A stretch of DNA of 64,000 bases from UBA2991 sp965221735 (GCA_965221735.1 OZ244910.1:2232001-2296000); one strand, 5' to 3'. Numbered from the stretch's first letter, positions 1-8,590 are shown. Program-made: numbers and translations. Notes: a model not told the origin generated them from the sequence alone.

Positions 1-1170
1 CTGGGCGTGGAGATGGCCCCGAACGCGACGATTCGCCCCGTGATCACGAAGCCGACGATCGTGGTGGGTCGGATCCTGACGGTGGATCACGCCCACGCGC
101 TGGTGGAGTCCGGCCAGGCGGACATGGTCTCGATGGTGCGAGCGTTGATCGCCGATCCGGAGATGGTGAACAAGGCCCAGCGCGGCGACGAGGACCTGAT
201 CAGGCCCTGCATCGGGACGAACATGGGCTGTGTCGGGCGCCTTATGAGCGGGCAGGGGCTGAGCTGCGTGGTGAACGTGGCCGCCGGCCAGGAAGCGACG
301 GTGACGCAGGAGCCCGAGATCCCGGCGGAGGAGCCGAGGCGCGTGCTGGTGGTCGGGGGCGGGCCGGCGGGCATGGAAGCCGCCCGGACGGCCGCGATCC
401 GGGGCCATCACGTGCAGCTTCACGAGGCGACGCCGAAGCTGGGCGGCCAGGTGAACATCGCGGCGAGCGCTCCCAGGCGGGGCGATGTCGGCGCGATCAC
501 CCACTGGCTGGGGGAGGAACTCAAGCGCCTGCAGGTCGACGTCCGCCTGAACTCGCTCGTGGACATCGAGACCGTCATGGAGGCGGATGCGGACGTGGTC
601 GTGCTGGCGGCCGGGGCCAGTCCGCGAGCGGACGGGTTCCAGGTAGCGACGCCGGCGGTCACGCTTCCCGGCCACGACCTCCCGCACGTGTACAACGCGC
701 AGGACCTGATGGGGTACGGCGACCCCGTGAACATCCAGGGGCCGGCGCTCGTGTTCGACGACACCGGCTCGTTCGAGGCGATCTCGGCGGCGGACGTGCT
801 GCTGGAGGCGGGGGTCCATGTGACGCTGGTCTCGCGCCTGAAGGACCTGGGCGAAAACCTGCCCTACCCGCCGGTGACCGTGGGGGCAGCGCGCGAACGG
901 CTGATGTCGGGTGACTTCGACCTGATCGGGGGGCACTACCTCCAGGAGATCCGCCCGGGCGAGGTCGACATCGGCGTGCTGCACACCGACCGCGTACGCA
1001 CGATCCCGGCCAACACGGTGATCATGGTCACCCACCACGAGCCCAACCGGTACCTCGCCACCGACCTCGAAGCGGAGGGCATCGAGGTACACCAGGTCGG
1101 GGACGCTCAGGGTCGCAACAGCATTCGCAACGCGATTCACACGGGCGCGTTCCTGGGACGGGAGCTGTAG
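1..1170 (+). CDS. NADH:flavin oxidoreductase / 2,4-dienoyl-CoA reductase-like flavoprotein, C-terminal part (5' end cut off)
   Basis: The reading frame is open from base 1, so the N-terminal TIM barrel is mostly outside the window. What remains is the end of the old-yellow-enzyme barrel (SMVRALIADPEMVNKA), the iron-sulfur loop, and an FAD/NAD(P)-binding module starting at VLVVGGGPAGMEAAR. This order is that of FadH-type dienoyl-CoA reductases and trimethylamine dehydrogenase relatives, which pass electrons from NAD(P)H via FAD and 4Fe-4S to FMN. The cluster loop reads CIGTNMGC with a later GLSC, so one of the four expected cysteines (C-x2-C-x3-C-x11-C) is Thr. Family assignment is firm; substrate is unknown. 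The GTG at base 7 is not the true start. Confidence 0.88.
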   Translation: MGVEMAPNATIRPVITKPTIVVGRILTVDHAHALVESGQADMVSMVRALIADPEMVNKAQRGDEDLIRPCIGTNMGCVGRLMSGQGLSCVVNVAAGQEATVTQEPEIPAEEPRRVLVVGGGPAGMEAARTAAIRGHHVQLHEATPKLGGQVNIAASAPRRGDVGAITHWLGEELKRLQVDVRLNSLVDIETVMEADADVVVLAAGASPRADGFQVATPAVTLPGHDLPHVYNAQDLMGYGDPVNIQGPALVFDDTGSFEAISAADVLLEAGVHVTLVSRLKDLGENLPYPPVTVGAARERLMSGDFDLIGGHYLQEIRPGEVDIGVLHTDRVRTIPANTVIMVTHHEPNRYLATDLEAEGIEVHQVGDAQGRNSIRNAIHTGAFLGREL

Positions 1171-1206
1171 CTTTGCCGCCATCAGCGGTAGCGGAGGGTT
1201 AGCGGG

Positions 1207-2145
1207 ATGCGAGTTGCAGTGCTGGGAGGGAGCGGATTCATCGGGCCGCGCGTGATGCGACGGCTGGTCGAGCACGGGCACGAGGTCCACTGCATGGACA
1301 TCAATCCCAACGCCCCGGCGCTCGACCCGCTGCGCGACCGGATCCAGATCATGCGGGGCGACATCACGCTCATGGACGACGTAGTGGAGGCGCTGACGCT
1401 GAGCAAGCCGGACCGGGTCCTGAACCTGGCGTACGCGCTGGGCGCCGGGCAGGACGACCCGCATCCGCAGGTGCGGCTGAACATCCTCGGGATGGACAAC
1501 TGCTTCGAGGCGGCTCGCCTCCTGGGGATCCGGCGCGTGATCTACGCGAGCTCGCTGGCCGTGTACGGCCCGCAGCGGCTGCACGGCGAGCGCGCGGTGA
1601 CGGAGGACGACCTGTGCCTGGGGACCGGCATCTACGCGGTCTCGAAGATCTTCAACGAGCACCAAGCGGAGTGGTACAACTCCGCGTTCGACATGGCCAT
1701 TACGGGCGTGCGGCCGGCGAACATCACGGGCCCGGACAAGGAACGCGGCTCGATGAACCACGTCCAGTGCCAAGTGCTGCCTGCGCGGGGCGAGCCCGTG
1801 AGCTTCCCCCATCGGGACACGATGACGCTGCCGCTGCATGTGGAGGACATCGCCGAGGTGTTCCTGCGCGTGACGCTCGCGGAGGAGACGCACTACCCGA
1901 TCTACAACTCGGGCGGGAACTCGACGAGCCTGGGAGAGCTCGCGGACATCGTGCGGGACTTCCTGCCGGACGCGGAGATCGCATTCGACGAGGAGGAGGG
2001 CGGTCGCGAGTCGTCGGGGCTCTTCCTGATGGACAACTCGCGCCTGGCCGAGGAGTTCGAGGTCGAGTACGCGCCGTTCCGGCAGCGGGTGCTGGAGACC
2101 CTGAACGACGTCCGGCGCGGGGAAGGGCTGCCGCCGCTCGGCTAG
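1207..2145 (+). CDS. NAD-dependent epimerase/dehydratase (extended SDR)
   Basis: A 312-residue extended short-chain dehydrogenase. It opens with a Rossmann dinucleotide motif, VLGGSGFIG, followed by an acidic residue region (CMDINPN) that suits NAD(H). The catalytic Y-x3-K is visible as YAVSK, and YASSLAVYG carries the conserved Ser region upstream of it. The family acts on nucleotide sugars or other hydroxy/keto substrates in the cytoplasm. The gene lies 36 bp after the flavoprotein and 52 bp before the next gene on the same strand, so co-transcription is likely. The substrate cannot be read from the sequence. Confidence 0.85.
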   Translation: MRVAVLGGSGFIGPRVMRRLVEHGHEVHCMDINPNAPALDPLRDRIQIMRGDITLMDDVVEALTLSKPDRVLNLAYALGAGQDDPHPQVRLNILGMDNCFEAARLLGIRRVIYASSLAVYGPQRLHGERAVTEDDLCLGTGIYAVSKIFNEHQAEWYNSAFDMAITGVRPANITGPDKERGSMNHVQCQVLPARGEPVSFPHRDTMTLPLHVEDIAEVFLRVTLAEETHYPIYNSGGNSTSLGELADIVRDFLPDAEIAFDEEEGGRESSGLFLMDNSRLAEEFEVEYAPFRQRVLETLNDVRRGEGLPPLG

Positions 2146-2197
2146 AGCGCCACGGCTCTGGTAGAACCGCGAAGGCAAGCGCCAGCAGGAGCGTCCC

Positions 2198-3313
2198 GTG
2201 CTGACCGATCTCGACGACACCCTTTTCCACCAGGCCCCGCTTCCGTTCGCGTTCGTGGGCACCAGCGACCACCGCTTCTACGACCGCTACTGGTTCGAGG
2301 CGGTTGCGCCGGACGGCTCGGCGGGCGTGCTCGTGAGCATGGGGCGCTACCCCAACATGAACGTGCTCGACGGCTTCGTGGCCGCGCAGACGGAGGGGAA
2401 GCAGTACAACGTCCGCTTCTCGCGGGAGCTGCGGCCGGCCTTCGCGGAAACGAGGGTCGGTGGGCTCAGCGTCTCGCTGGTCGAGCCCCTGAAGGTGCTG
2501 CGCCTCCTGCTGGATGAGGGCGACCATCCCCTCTCCTGCGACCTGATGTGGACGGGCAGCCTCCCGGCCCGGCTGGAGGACCGCAGCTTCTCCCGTGCGC
2601 AGGGCCGCGTCGTCTCCGACATGTACCGCTTCGCGCAGGTGGGCACGGTGAACGGATCGCTGAGCATCGACGGGCGGGACTTCCCAGCGGCCGATTGGTT
2701 CGGAGCACGGGATCACTCCTGGGGCGTGCGTCCGGGGGTCGGGGGCTTCGAACCCGTGACGGGCGGGGCAGCAGGGGGAAGCGGGGGCCGCCTCTTCATC
2801 TGGCTCGCGTTCCGGGTCGATGAGTTCGGCGGTTATGTTCAGCTCCACGAGGACCACCGGGGGCGGCGGCAGTCGCTCGACGGCGCGCTGGTCTGGCCCG
2901 CAGAGGCGGAGCGTCCCGAGCTTCGTATCGTCGACATGGAGCACGACCTGACGTTCCACGAGGGAACGCGGGCATTCAGCCATGCGCGGCTGGTCCTGAC
3001 AACCGAGGACGAGGAGCGCTGGGAGGTCGAGGCGGAGCCGATGTTCACCGCGTGGGCCTACAAGGGGACCGGTTACGGCACGGGCTACCACGACGAGAAG
3101 GGACTCGGGGCGTACCGGGGCGAGTACCTCGAGGAGACGGACGTGTACGACGTCTCCCACCCGGAGGTCGTGCGGAATCTCGATGGTGACCGGATCCCGC
3201 CGGGGCACCGGGAGCAGCCGGTGAGGCTCACCGTGAACGGCAAGCCGGGGTTCGGGCACCTGCCCATCATGATGATGGGACCGAACGAGCGGTACGGGTT
3301 CCAGGCGCAGTAA
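2198..3313 (+). CDS. Lipocalin/CrtC-fold-like protein of unknown function
   Basis: A 371-residue protein with a GTG start. I recognise no enzyme family with certainty. Near residues 170-175 it has ARDHSWG, a motif seen in hydroxyneurosporene-synthase (CrtC)/AttH-like double beta-barrel proteins that act on lipophilic substrates. The sequence is rich in Trp, Tyr and Gly and has no signal peptide or membrane segment. It ends 2 bp before the next gene (3316), so it is translated with the APH-like gene and probably belongs to the same pathway. The fold assignment is inference from one motif and overall composition. Confidence 0.6.
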   Translation: MLTDLDDTLFHQAPLPFAFVGTSDHRFYDRYWFEAVAPDGSAGVLVSMGRYPNMNVLDGFVAAQTEGKQYNVRFSRELRPAFAETRVGGLSVSLVEPLKVLRLLLDEGDHPLSCDLMWTGSLPARLEDRSFSRAQGRVVSDMYRFAQVGTVNGSLSIDGRDFPAADWFGARDHSWGVRPGVGGFEPVTGGAAGGSGGRLFIWLAFRVDEFGGYVQLHEDHRGRRQSLDGALVWPAEAERPELRIVDMEHDLTFHEGTRAFSHARLVLTTEDEERWEVEAEPMFTAWAYKGTGYGTGYHDEKGLGAYRGEYLEETDVYDVSHPEVVRNLDGDRIPPGHREQPVRLTVNGKPGFGHLPIMMMGPNERYGFQAQ

Positions 3314-3315
3314 CG

Positions 3316-4383
3316 ATGGTCGATGCAGAGGCGGTGGCGGGCTACTTCGCCGAACGGTTCGACGAAGCGGTCACGATCAGTTCGCTCAGGCAGACGTTTC
3401 CGGGCATGTCGCGGGAGACGTGGATCGTGGGGGCGGAGGTGGGGGAGGGGGCTGCGAAACGGCAACGGGACCTCGTCCTGCGCATCGACCTGCCGAGCGG
3501 CGGGATCGTGCCGCTGCCGTTGAAGACGGAGTGGGAGGTGTACGTACGGCTGTGGCCGTCGCCGGTACCGGTAGCCGAGCCGCTCTGGTACGACGAGGGC
3601 CTTCCCTTCGCCGAGGGGCGCCCGCACATGGTCCGCGAGCTTGTCGAGGGGGCGACCAGCGTGCCCGGGCTCACGGAGCCCGGCCCGGAGGGAGACGAAC
3701 TCCGGCGCAGCGTGGCGTTTGAGCACGCCGAGAAGCTGGCGCTGGTGCACTCGCTGGACTGGAAACAGTACGGGCTCGACGAGGTTCTGGCCGCGCCCGA
3801 GTCTCCAGGCGACGCCATCCGGAAGGACTTCGAGACCTGGAAGGCGATCTGGTTCGAGTGCCGCTCCGCCCCGTATCCCGAGATCACCGACGCCCTCTAC
3901 TGGCTGGAGGAGCAGATCCCGACGGAGAGCCCTCGCATCTCGCTGATCAAGGGGAATAACGGGATCGGCGAGGAGATCTGGCGGGACGGGAAGATCGTGG
4001 CGATGAGCGACTGGGAACTGGCGGCGCTCGGGGACGCCGCGCAGGACTGGGCCTTCTCACAGGGGATGCTCGGACTCTGGGATCCCGACGAAACCCTGGC
4101 CCACTACGAGAAGGCGGCCGGCTTCAAGCTCTCGCCCCGCACGATGGCGTTCAGTCAGCTGTTCATCGCCTTCAAGTCGACCGTCTGCCTGAACAGCGCG
4201 CTGCGGGGGTTCATGGACGGCCGCGACCGCCGTCCGGGGGTTGCGGTGATGGGCATCTCCAGCCCGAGGAACGCCGCCGGAAGGCTGTCGTCCGTTGTCG
4301 GGATGGAGCTTGAGGAGGCCGCCCGCGCACTCGCGCCGCGGGCGCCGGGTGGCAGTCCGTACATCAGGGGGGAACGATCGTGA
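3316..4383 (+). CDS. APH-fold phosphotransferase family protein with a degenerate catalytic loop (probable pseudokinase)
   Basis: A 355-residue protein with the layout of the aminoglycoside-phosphotransferase/ACAD10-like kinase family: an N-lobe in the first ~100 residues, a helical C-lobe and a metal-binding D-W-E at Asp232 (MSDWELAALGD). The catalytic Brenner loop, normally H-G-D-x4-N, reads KGNNGIGE at residues 212-219. His is Lys212, the catalytic Asp is Asn214 and the metal-binding Asn is Glu219. Since the downstream DWE is intact, the fold is probably kept while canonical phosphotransfer is not expected. Its stop overlaps the next gene by 4 bp. Family call is firm; loss of kinase activity is inference. 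Confidence 0.82.
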   Translation: MVDAEAVAGYFAERFDEAVTISSLRQTFPGMSRETWIVGAEVGEGAAKRQRDLVLRIDLPSGGIVPLPLKTEWEVYVRLWPSPVPVAEPLWYDEGLPFAEGRPHMVRELVEGATSVPGLTEPGPEGDELRRSVAFEHAEKLALVHSLDWKQYGLDEVLAAPESPGDAIRKDFETWKAIWFECRSAPYPEITDALYWLEEQIPTESPRISLIKGNNGIGEEIWRDGKIVAMSDWELAALGDAAQDWAFSQGMLGLWDPDETLAHYEKAAGFKLSPRTMAFSQLFIAFKSTVCLNSALRGFMDGRDRRPGVAVMGISSPRNAAGRLSSVVGMELEEAARALAPRAPGGSPYIRGERS

Positions 4384-4886
4384 GACCCAGCACGAAGGAA
4401 CTGCTCGACTCGATTGGGGAGGCGCTGGACACGCGCGTCGCGCCGGCGGTGACCGACCCGTGGGCGGCGAGCTCGCTGCGGAGCATCGGCACGCTGCTGA
4501 GTCACCTCTCGGTCCGCGTCGAGCACGAGCTGACCATCCTCGCGGAGGGGAACGCCGACCTTCGCGAGGTGCTGGCGGACGCCTGCGACCGGCTGGAGGG
4601 CCGGGGAACGCCCAGCCGTCCCTCGATGCGGGCGGCCATCGAGGCGCTGCTCCTGGAGGTGGACTCGCGGGGCACTGCGGGCGTGGCGACGGTGGCGCTG
4701 CTGGAGGAAGCGAGCAGGGCCCTCAACGAGCAGCTCGAGCGGCTCGTGCATGTGGTCCACCAAGACCGGGACTCCCTCGGCGATGGGGTTCACGAGCAGC
4801 TGCTCGGGTCGATCCGCCGTTATTTCGCACGACAACGGGAGCGGGAAGCGCCCCTGTACGAGGCGCTCGCGGGGCCGATGTTCTGA
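4380..4886 (+). CDS. Small all-helical protein of unknown function
   Basis: A 168-residue protein rich in Leu, Ala, Glu and Arg, predicted by eye to be almost entirely alpha-helical, without Cys pairs, signal peptide or membrane segments. Its GTG start overlaps the stop of the APH-like gene (GTGA), so translation is coupled. It ends 27 bp before the PEP-utilising-type gene. The tight packing between a pseudokinase-like and a phosphocarrier-like protein suggests an adaptor or subunit. I recognise no family. Confidence 0.7.
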   Translation: MRPSTKELLDSIGEALDTRVAPAVTDPWAASSLRSIGTLLSHLSVRVEHELTILAEGNADLREVLADACDRLEGRGTPSRPSMRAAIEALLLEVDSRGTAGVATVALLEEASRALNEQLERLVHVVHQDRDSLGDGVHEQLLGSIRRYFARQREREAPLYEALAGPMF

Positions 4887-4913
4887 GCCGGGCAGCCGGA
4901 GCATGATGCACAG

Positions 4914-6419
4914 ATGACCGACGTCGAATTCGTCCTGCCAGATCCGGAGCTCGAGCAGTACACCTGGGTGTACGAGAACGAGCATGGGCCGGCGTCGCAG
5001 CCACCGCTTACGCGGGAATCCGGCTTTGGGCCGCCGCCTGAGCCGGGCGCTCCGCCATCACGGCTCATCATCAACGGGTACAGCTACTTCCGCTCGGGGC
5101 CGACCGGCGAGATGCCGAGCTCCTTCGATCTGCCGGACCTCGGTGGCGCTTCCGCACTGGAAACCTGGGAGGAGAAGTGGCTGCCAGAGGTGAACGCGCT
5201 CTTCGACGAGCTGTGCGGCTTCGACCCGACCTCCGTCGAGGAGGGGGAGTGGGGGGAGGTTCTCGACCGCCAGGCGGCCGAGTTCCGGCGGGTGTTCGCG
5301 GGGGTTCACGGCGAGTGCGTCTTGACCTCGGGGCAACTCGCGAGGGAGTTCGTCGATGGGTACTGCGAGGTCTTCGGCGAGGACCGGCGCCGGGACGGCC
5401 ATGCCATCCTGCAGGGCTTCCCCAACCAGACCCTCGACCGCGCGAACGCGCTCTGGGAGCTTGGCCGGGAGGTCCGTACGGACCGAGCGCTCCGGGCTGC
5501 CGTCGAGGAGGCAGTTGAAAAAGGGACGGGCGTGGGGGTTGCCATGTTCGAGCACCGCCTGGAGCGCTTCCTCGAGGAGTTCGGGCACACGATCGATGCC
5601 CAGGTTCCGGACGCGCCCACGTGGCGGGAGAACCCGCGTCCGGCGCTCGACCTGATCCTTCGCTACGCCGACAAGCCCGAGGACGCGTCGCCCGGGCGGG
5701 GCGCGGACGCACAGGTCGCGCGGCGGCGGGAGCTGGAGGCAGAGCTGGATGCGCTGGCGGAAAGCGACCAGCGGGCACGAGATCTGCGGGGGACGCTCCC
5801 GGCGGCACAGGAGTTGCTGCCGGTTCGCGAGGACCACAACACGCTCTGCGACCAGCGGCTGGGGGCGGCCTCGCGCTACCGATGGCTGAGCATCGGCAGG
5901 GTGTTGCGGAAGCGCGGGCTCGCGGAGGACGCCGGGGACGTCTTCTACTTCACGCTCGATGAGCTGCGCGAGGCGCTGGAGGGCGGCGACGCCCCCGCGA
6001 GGGCAACGCTCGCGGAGCGGCGGCGGGAGCAGACAGCTTACCGGGCAGTGCAGCCGCCGCCGGTGCTCGGGCAGCCCCTCGCCACCGAGGCGAGCGAGGC
6101 CGGGACGTTGCGGGGAACGGGGGCGTCGCCGGGGCGGTACCGGGGAGTGGCGCGGGTGATCCGGTCGCTGGCGGATGCCGGGCGGCTGGGCGACGGCGAG
6201 GTTCTGGTCTGCGGCGTGACGGCCCCGACCTGGACGCCGTACTTCGCGGTCGCCGGGGCGGTGGTGACGGATGCGGGAGGGGCGCTCTCGCACACGGCCG
6301 TGGTCGCCCGCGAATACGGCATCCCGGCGGTGGTGGGGACACGGACGGGAACGGGCGCCATCACCGACGGCGCGCTGATCGAGGTGGACGGCTCCGAAGG
6401 TCTTGTCCGGCTTCTCTAG
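4914..6419 (+). CDS. PEP-utilising-type protein: substrate-binding-like domain plus swivelling phosphohistidine domain, no ATP-grasp
   Basis: A 501-residue protein. The last ~80 residues are a PEP-utiliser mobile domain with GGALSHTAVVARE; His460 is the expected phosphohistidine. The middle (about residues 290-350) has REDHNTLCDQ followed by ASRYRWLSIGRVL and DVFYFTLDEL, which resembles the rifampin-binding domain of rifampin phosphotransferase (RPH). RPH and PEP synthase carry an N-terminal ATP-grasp domain of about 300 residues that generates the phosphohistidine; none is present here. It is the last gene of the trio starting at 3316 and ends convergently, overlapping the stop of the DinB-like gene. 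It could be a phosphocarrier served by another protein, or a binding protein derived from an RPH-like enzyme. Confidence 0.8.
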   Translation: MTDVEFVLPDPELEQYTWVYENEHGPASQPPLTRESGFGPPPEPGAPPSRLIINGYSYFRSGPTGEMPSSFDLPDLGGASALETWEEKWLPEVNALFDELCGFDPTSVEEGEWGEVLDRQAAEFRRVFAGVHGECVLTSGQLAREFVDGYCEVFGEDRRRDGHAILQGFPNQTLDRANALWELGREVRTDRALRAAVEEAVEKGTGVGVAMFEHRLERFLEEFGHTIDAQVPDAPTWRENPRPALDLILRYADKPEDASPGRGADAQVARRRELEAELDALAESDQRARDLRGTLPAAQELLPVREDHNTLCDQRLGAASRYRWLSIGRVLRKRGLAEDAGDVFYFTLDELREALEGGDAPARATLAERRREQTAYRAVQPPPVLGQPLATEASEAGTLRGTGASPGRYRGVARVIRSLADAGRLGDGEVLVCGVTAPTWTPYFAVAGAVVTDAGGALSHTAVVAREYGIPAVVGTRTGTGAITDGALIEVDGSEGLVRLL

Positions 6420-6940
6420 TGGGTGCCCTGGGCGGCCATCACCGTGGGCATGCCCTGCATGCCCCGAAGGGTGTTGATCTCGCCGCGGTGGCCGTTGAAG
6501 TGGCCCATCATGTGGAGTGAGATGGCCTCGCCGACACTCTCGGTGCCGTTGCGAGCGGGGATTTCGCGTTCGAGGTCTTCATCGCTGGCGCCGGCGAGGA
6601 ACCGCGCGGTGCGCTCGAAGACGGCATCCTGATAGCCGGCGAGGGCGTCGATGTCGGCAACGCGAACCTGCCGGGCATCCTCGTCGGACATGCCGGTTCC
6701 GAAGCCGTCGAACGGCAGGCCGGTACGCCCGGCCCACTCCTCGCTCCAGACCTGCGGCTCGTCGCTCACGCGGCTGATGATGAGGTCTTCGACCCGAGAG
6801 GTGTGCCAGAGGCACCAGGCGATGGAGTGGCTGCCCTGCTCGGGAACGAAGTGGAGTTGCTCGTCGGTGCCGTTGCGGGCGTCGATGAGAGCGGCGTGCG
6901 TGAACTCAAGGCTGCGCTGGATAAATTCGACGGTGCTCAT
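6416..6940 (-). CDS. DinB family four-helix-bundle protein
   Basis: A 174-residue protein with the DinB/YfiT spacing of metal-binding histidines: one in LWHTSRVED after the first long helix pair, then two in HMMGHFNGHRGEI. Members are metal-dependent four-helix bundles, including thiol-dependent transferases (bacillithiol or mycothiol transferases), and several are damage-inducible. The stop codon overlaps that of the convergent PEP-utilising-type gene. Nothing nearby identifies a substrate. Confidence 0.8.
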   Translation of the reverse strand: MSTVEFIQRSLEFTHAALIDARNGTDEQLHFVPEQGSHSIAWCLWHTSRVEDLIISRVSDEPQVWSEEWAGRTGLPFDGFGTGMSDEDARQVRVADIDALAGYQDAVFERTARFLAGASDEDLEREIPARNGTESVGEAISLHMMGHFNGHRGEINTLRGMQGMPTVMAAQGTH

Positions 6941-7011
6941 GACATGCCCCCTGCGGACACGATCCTACCGGCGCGAGCCAACGCACGTGCGGGCGAGGAG
7001 GGAGCGACCGG

Positions 7012-8175
7012 TCAGGAGCCCGGCAACAGGTACCGCAGCGAGCCCCAGGTGCTCCGCTGTCCGACGATGCGGGACCGCTGGAGGAGGTGGTCGACGTGGT
7101 GGTCCTCGTCGCACCCACTTACGGACTCCTCCATCTGGATGGTGACGTGGGCGATGCCGAACTCCTCGTGGGCGATCTGCTTCATAGCGGTAAGCAACGC
7201 GTCCTTATCGCCCCCATACGAGGGATCGATGAGGACGTGAGCGGTGAAAGCGTCGCTCTGTGAGGTGATGGTCCAGGCGTGGACGTCGTGGACGAGGGTG
7301 ACGCCCTCGAGCTCCTCAATGTCGTTGCAGAGCCTGTAGACATCGATGTGCTCGGGAGTCCCTTCGAGCAGCACGTGAACCACGCTGGTCATCAGGCCCC
7401 AGGAGCTGACGAGGATGAGCAGGCCGATGACGACGCTGATGATGGGATCGGCGATGTGCCAGCCAAGAGTGATGATGAGAACGGAGGAGATCACGACGCC
7501 GACCGAACCGAGCAGGTCGGCCATGACGTGCTGGAAAGCGCCCTCGGCGTTGAGGCTGTGCTCGGAGGAGCGGTGGAGGATGAAGGCAGCGGCGATGTTG
7601 ACCGCGAGTCCGCCAAGGCCCACGAACAGAACGGGCCAACCATCAACGTGGGCGCCTTCGGCGCCGAAGCGGTGATAGGCCTCGAAGCAGATCCAGGCGA
7701 CGATGATCCAGAGGGCGATGGCGTTGAGGAGGGCGGCGAGAATCTCGGTGCGGTAGAAGCCGAAGGTGCGCTCGGCAGAAGCGGCGCGCTCGGCGATCCA
7801 CATCGCGAGCAGCGCGAGGCCGATGGCGGCGGCGTCGGTCGCCATGTGGCCGGCGTCGGCGAGAAGGGCAAGGCTGCCTGAGAGGATGCCGCCGACGATC
7901 TCGGCGACCATGTAGCCAGCGATCAGGACAAGGGCGAAGGTCAGGCTGCGGCGGCTGAGGCCTCGAAGGTCGTGGGCGTGATCGTGGTGGTCGTGACCTT
8001 CGTGCCCGTGCTCGTCGTGTCCGTGCTCGTCGTGGTCGTGGGCATCATGGTCATGACCGTCATGGTCGTGTTCATCGTGGTCATGGGTGTCGTGGTCGTG
8101 CTCGGCGTGGGCCTCATGGTCGTGGTGATCGTGCCCTTCAGCTGCGGAACCTGATGCAGAAGACAACCCGCTCAC
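7012..8175 (-). CDS. Cation diffusion facilitator (Zn2+ exporter) with a His-rich N-terminus
   Basis: A 387-residue CDF-family proton/metal antiporter of the CzcD/ZitB type. The first ~65 residues are almost solid His/Asp/Glu/Gly repeats, a cytoplasmic metal-capturing arm. Then come about six transmembrane helices with H-x3-D metal sites in TM2 (LADAGHMATD) and TM5 (HVMADLLG), and a C-terminal cytoplasmic domain (HDVHAWTI). It should export Zn2+, possibly Cd2+ or Co2+. It lies 154 bp downstream of the metal-binding repeat peptide on the same strand, which suggests a small metal-resistance unit. Confidence 0.92.
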   Translation of the reverse strand: MSGLSSASGSAAEGHDHHDHEAHAEHDHDTHDHDEHDHDGHDHDAHDHDEHGHDEHGHEGHDHHDHAHDLRGLSRRSLTFALVLIAGYMVAEIVGGILSGSLALLADAGHMATDAAAIGLALLAMWIAERAASAERTFGFYRTEILAALLNAIALWIIVAWICFEAYHRFGAEGAHVDGWPVLFVGLGGLAVNIAAAFILHRSSEHSLNAEGAFQHVMADLLGSVGVVISSVLIITLGWHIADPIISVVIGLLILVSSWGLMTSVVHVLLEGTPEHIDVYRLCNDIEELEGVTLVHDVHAWTITSQSDAFTAHVLIDPSYGGDKDALLTAMKQIAHEEFGIAHVTIQMEESVSGCDEDHHVDHLLQRSRIVGQRSTWGSLRYLLPGS

Positions 8176-8248
8176 CTCACAGACGACTCGCTCCGCGAAT
8201 CCTCAGGACGATGCCAACGCCATACCGTCAACTGTGGAAGTGTGGCAT

Positions 8249-8281
8249 CAGGGGGCGCCCCCGAAGGAGGGCGCCTCCCTG
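8249..8281 (-). terminator. Strong GC hairpin between the metal-binding peptide and the CDF gene
   Basis: Read on the minus strand, a CAGGG-AGGCGCCC arm pairs with GGGCGCCCCCTG, a stem of about 12 bp with one bulge and a short loop. It lies after the small peptide gene and before the exporter gene. No T-run follows, so it may be an attenuator or mRNA stabiliser rather than a full terminator. It would let the peptide be made in excess over the exporter. Confidence 0.5.
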
Positions 8282-8329
8282 ACCGCACACTGAAGTGACT
8301 TTCCTTCCACCCACTGGTGGGGCGAAGCG

Positions 8330-8557
8330 TTAAGCGGCGTGGTGCTCGTGCTCGTCGCACTCATGCGGGTCGTGGACGTGGCCGGGCTCGCCATGGTGCT
8401 CGTGCTCGTCGCACTCATGGATGTCGTGCACGTGGCCGACGTCACCACCACCCTCATGGTTGTGGTGCTCGTGGTCGTCACACTCGTGGGGATCGTGGAC
8501 GTGGCCAGGGCCGCCGTGATGCTCGTGCTCGTCGCACTCATGGGTGTCGTGTGCCAT
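8330..8557 (-). CDS. Small His/Cys-rich metal-binding repeat protein (75 aa)
   Basis: The ATG at 8557 is preferred because AGGAG lies about 8 bases upstream; the frame is open further but without a site. The product is four imperfect copies of a unit like HVHDPHECDEHEHH, each with one Cys flanked by His and Asp/Glu, separated by Gly-Pro or Gly-rich spacers. There is no signal peptide. The composition fits a cytoplasmic zinc, nickel or copper buffer. It precedes the CDF zinc exporter on the same strand. I know no named family for this exact repeat. Confidence 0.8.
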   Translation of the reverse strand: MAHDTHECDEHEHHGGPGHVHDPHECDDHEHHNHEGGGDVGHVHDIHECDEHEHHGEPGHVHDPHECDEHEHHAA

Positions 8558-8590
8558 GCAAGAACTCCTATCGTTTAGTAGCTGAATTCG

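Noticed and set aside
7972..8154. Val-rich 60-aa plus-strand frame
   Set aside because: Same effect: antisense of the CDF His-rich arm.
8339..8578. Hydrophobic 79-aa plus-strand frame (MVLVLVALM...) that looks like a membrane peptide
   Set aside because: It is the antisense reading of the His/Asp/Glu repeat codons; GTG/CTC complement GAC/CAC. The minus frame has the ribosome binding site.
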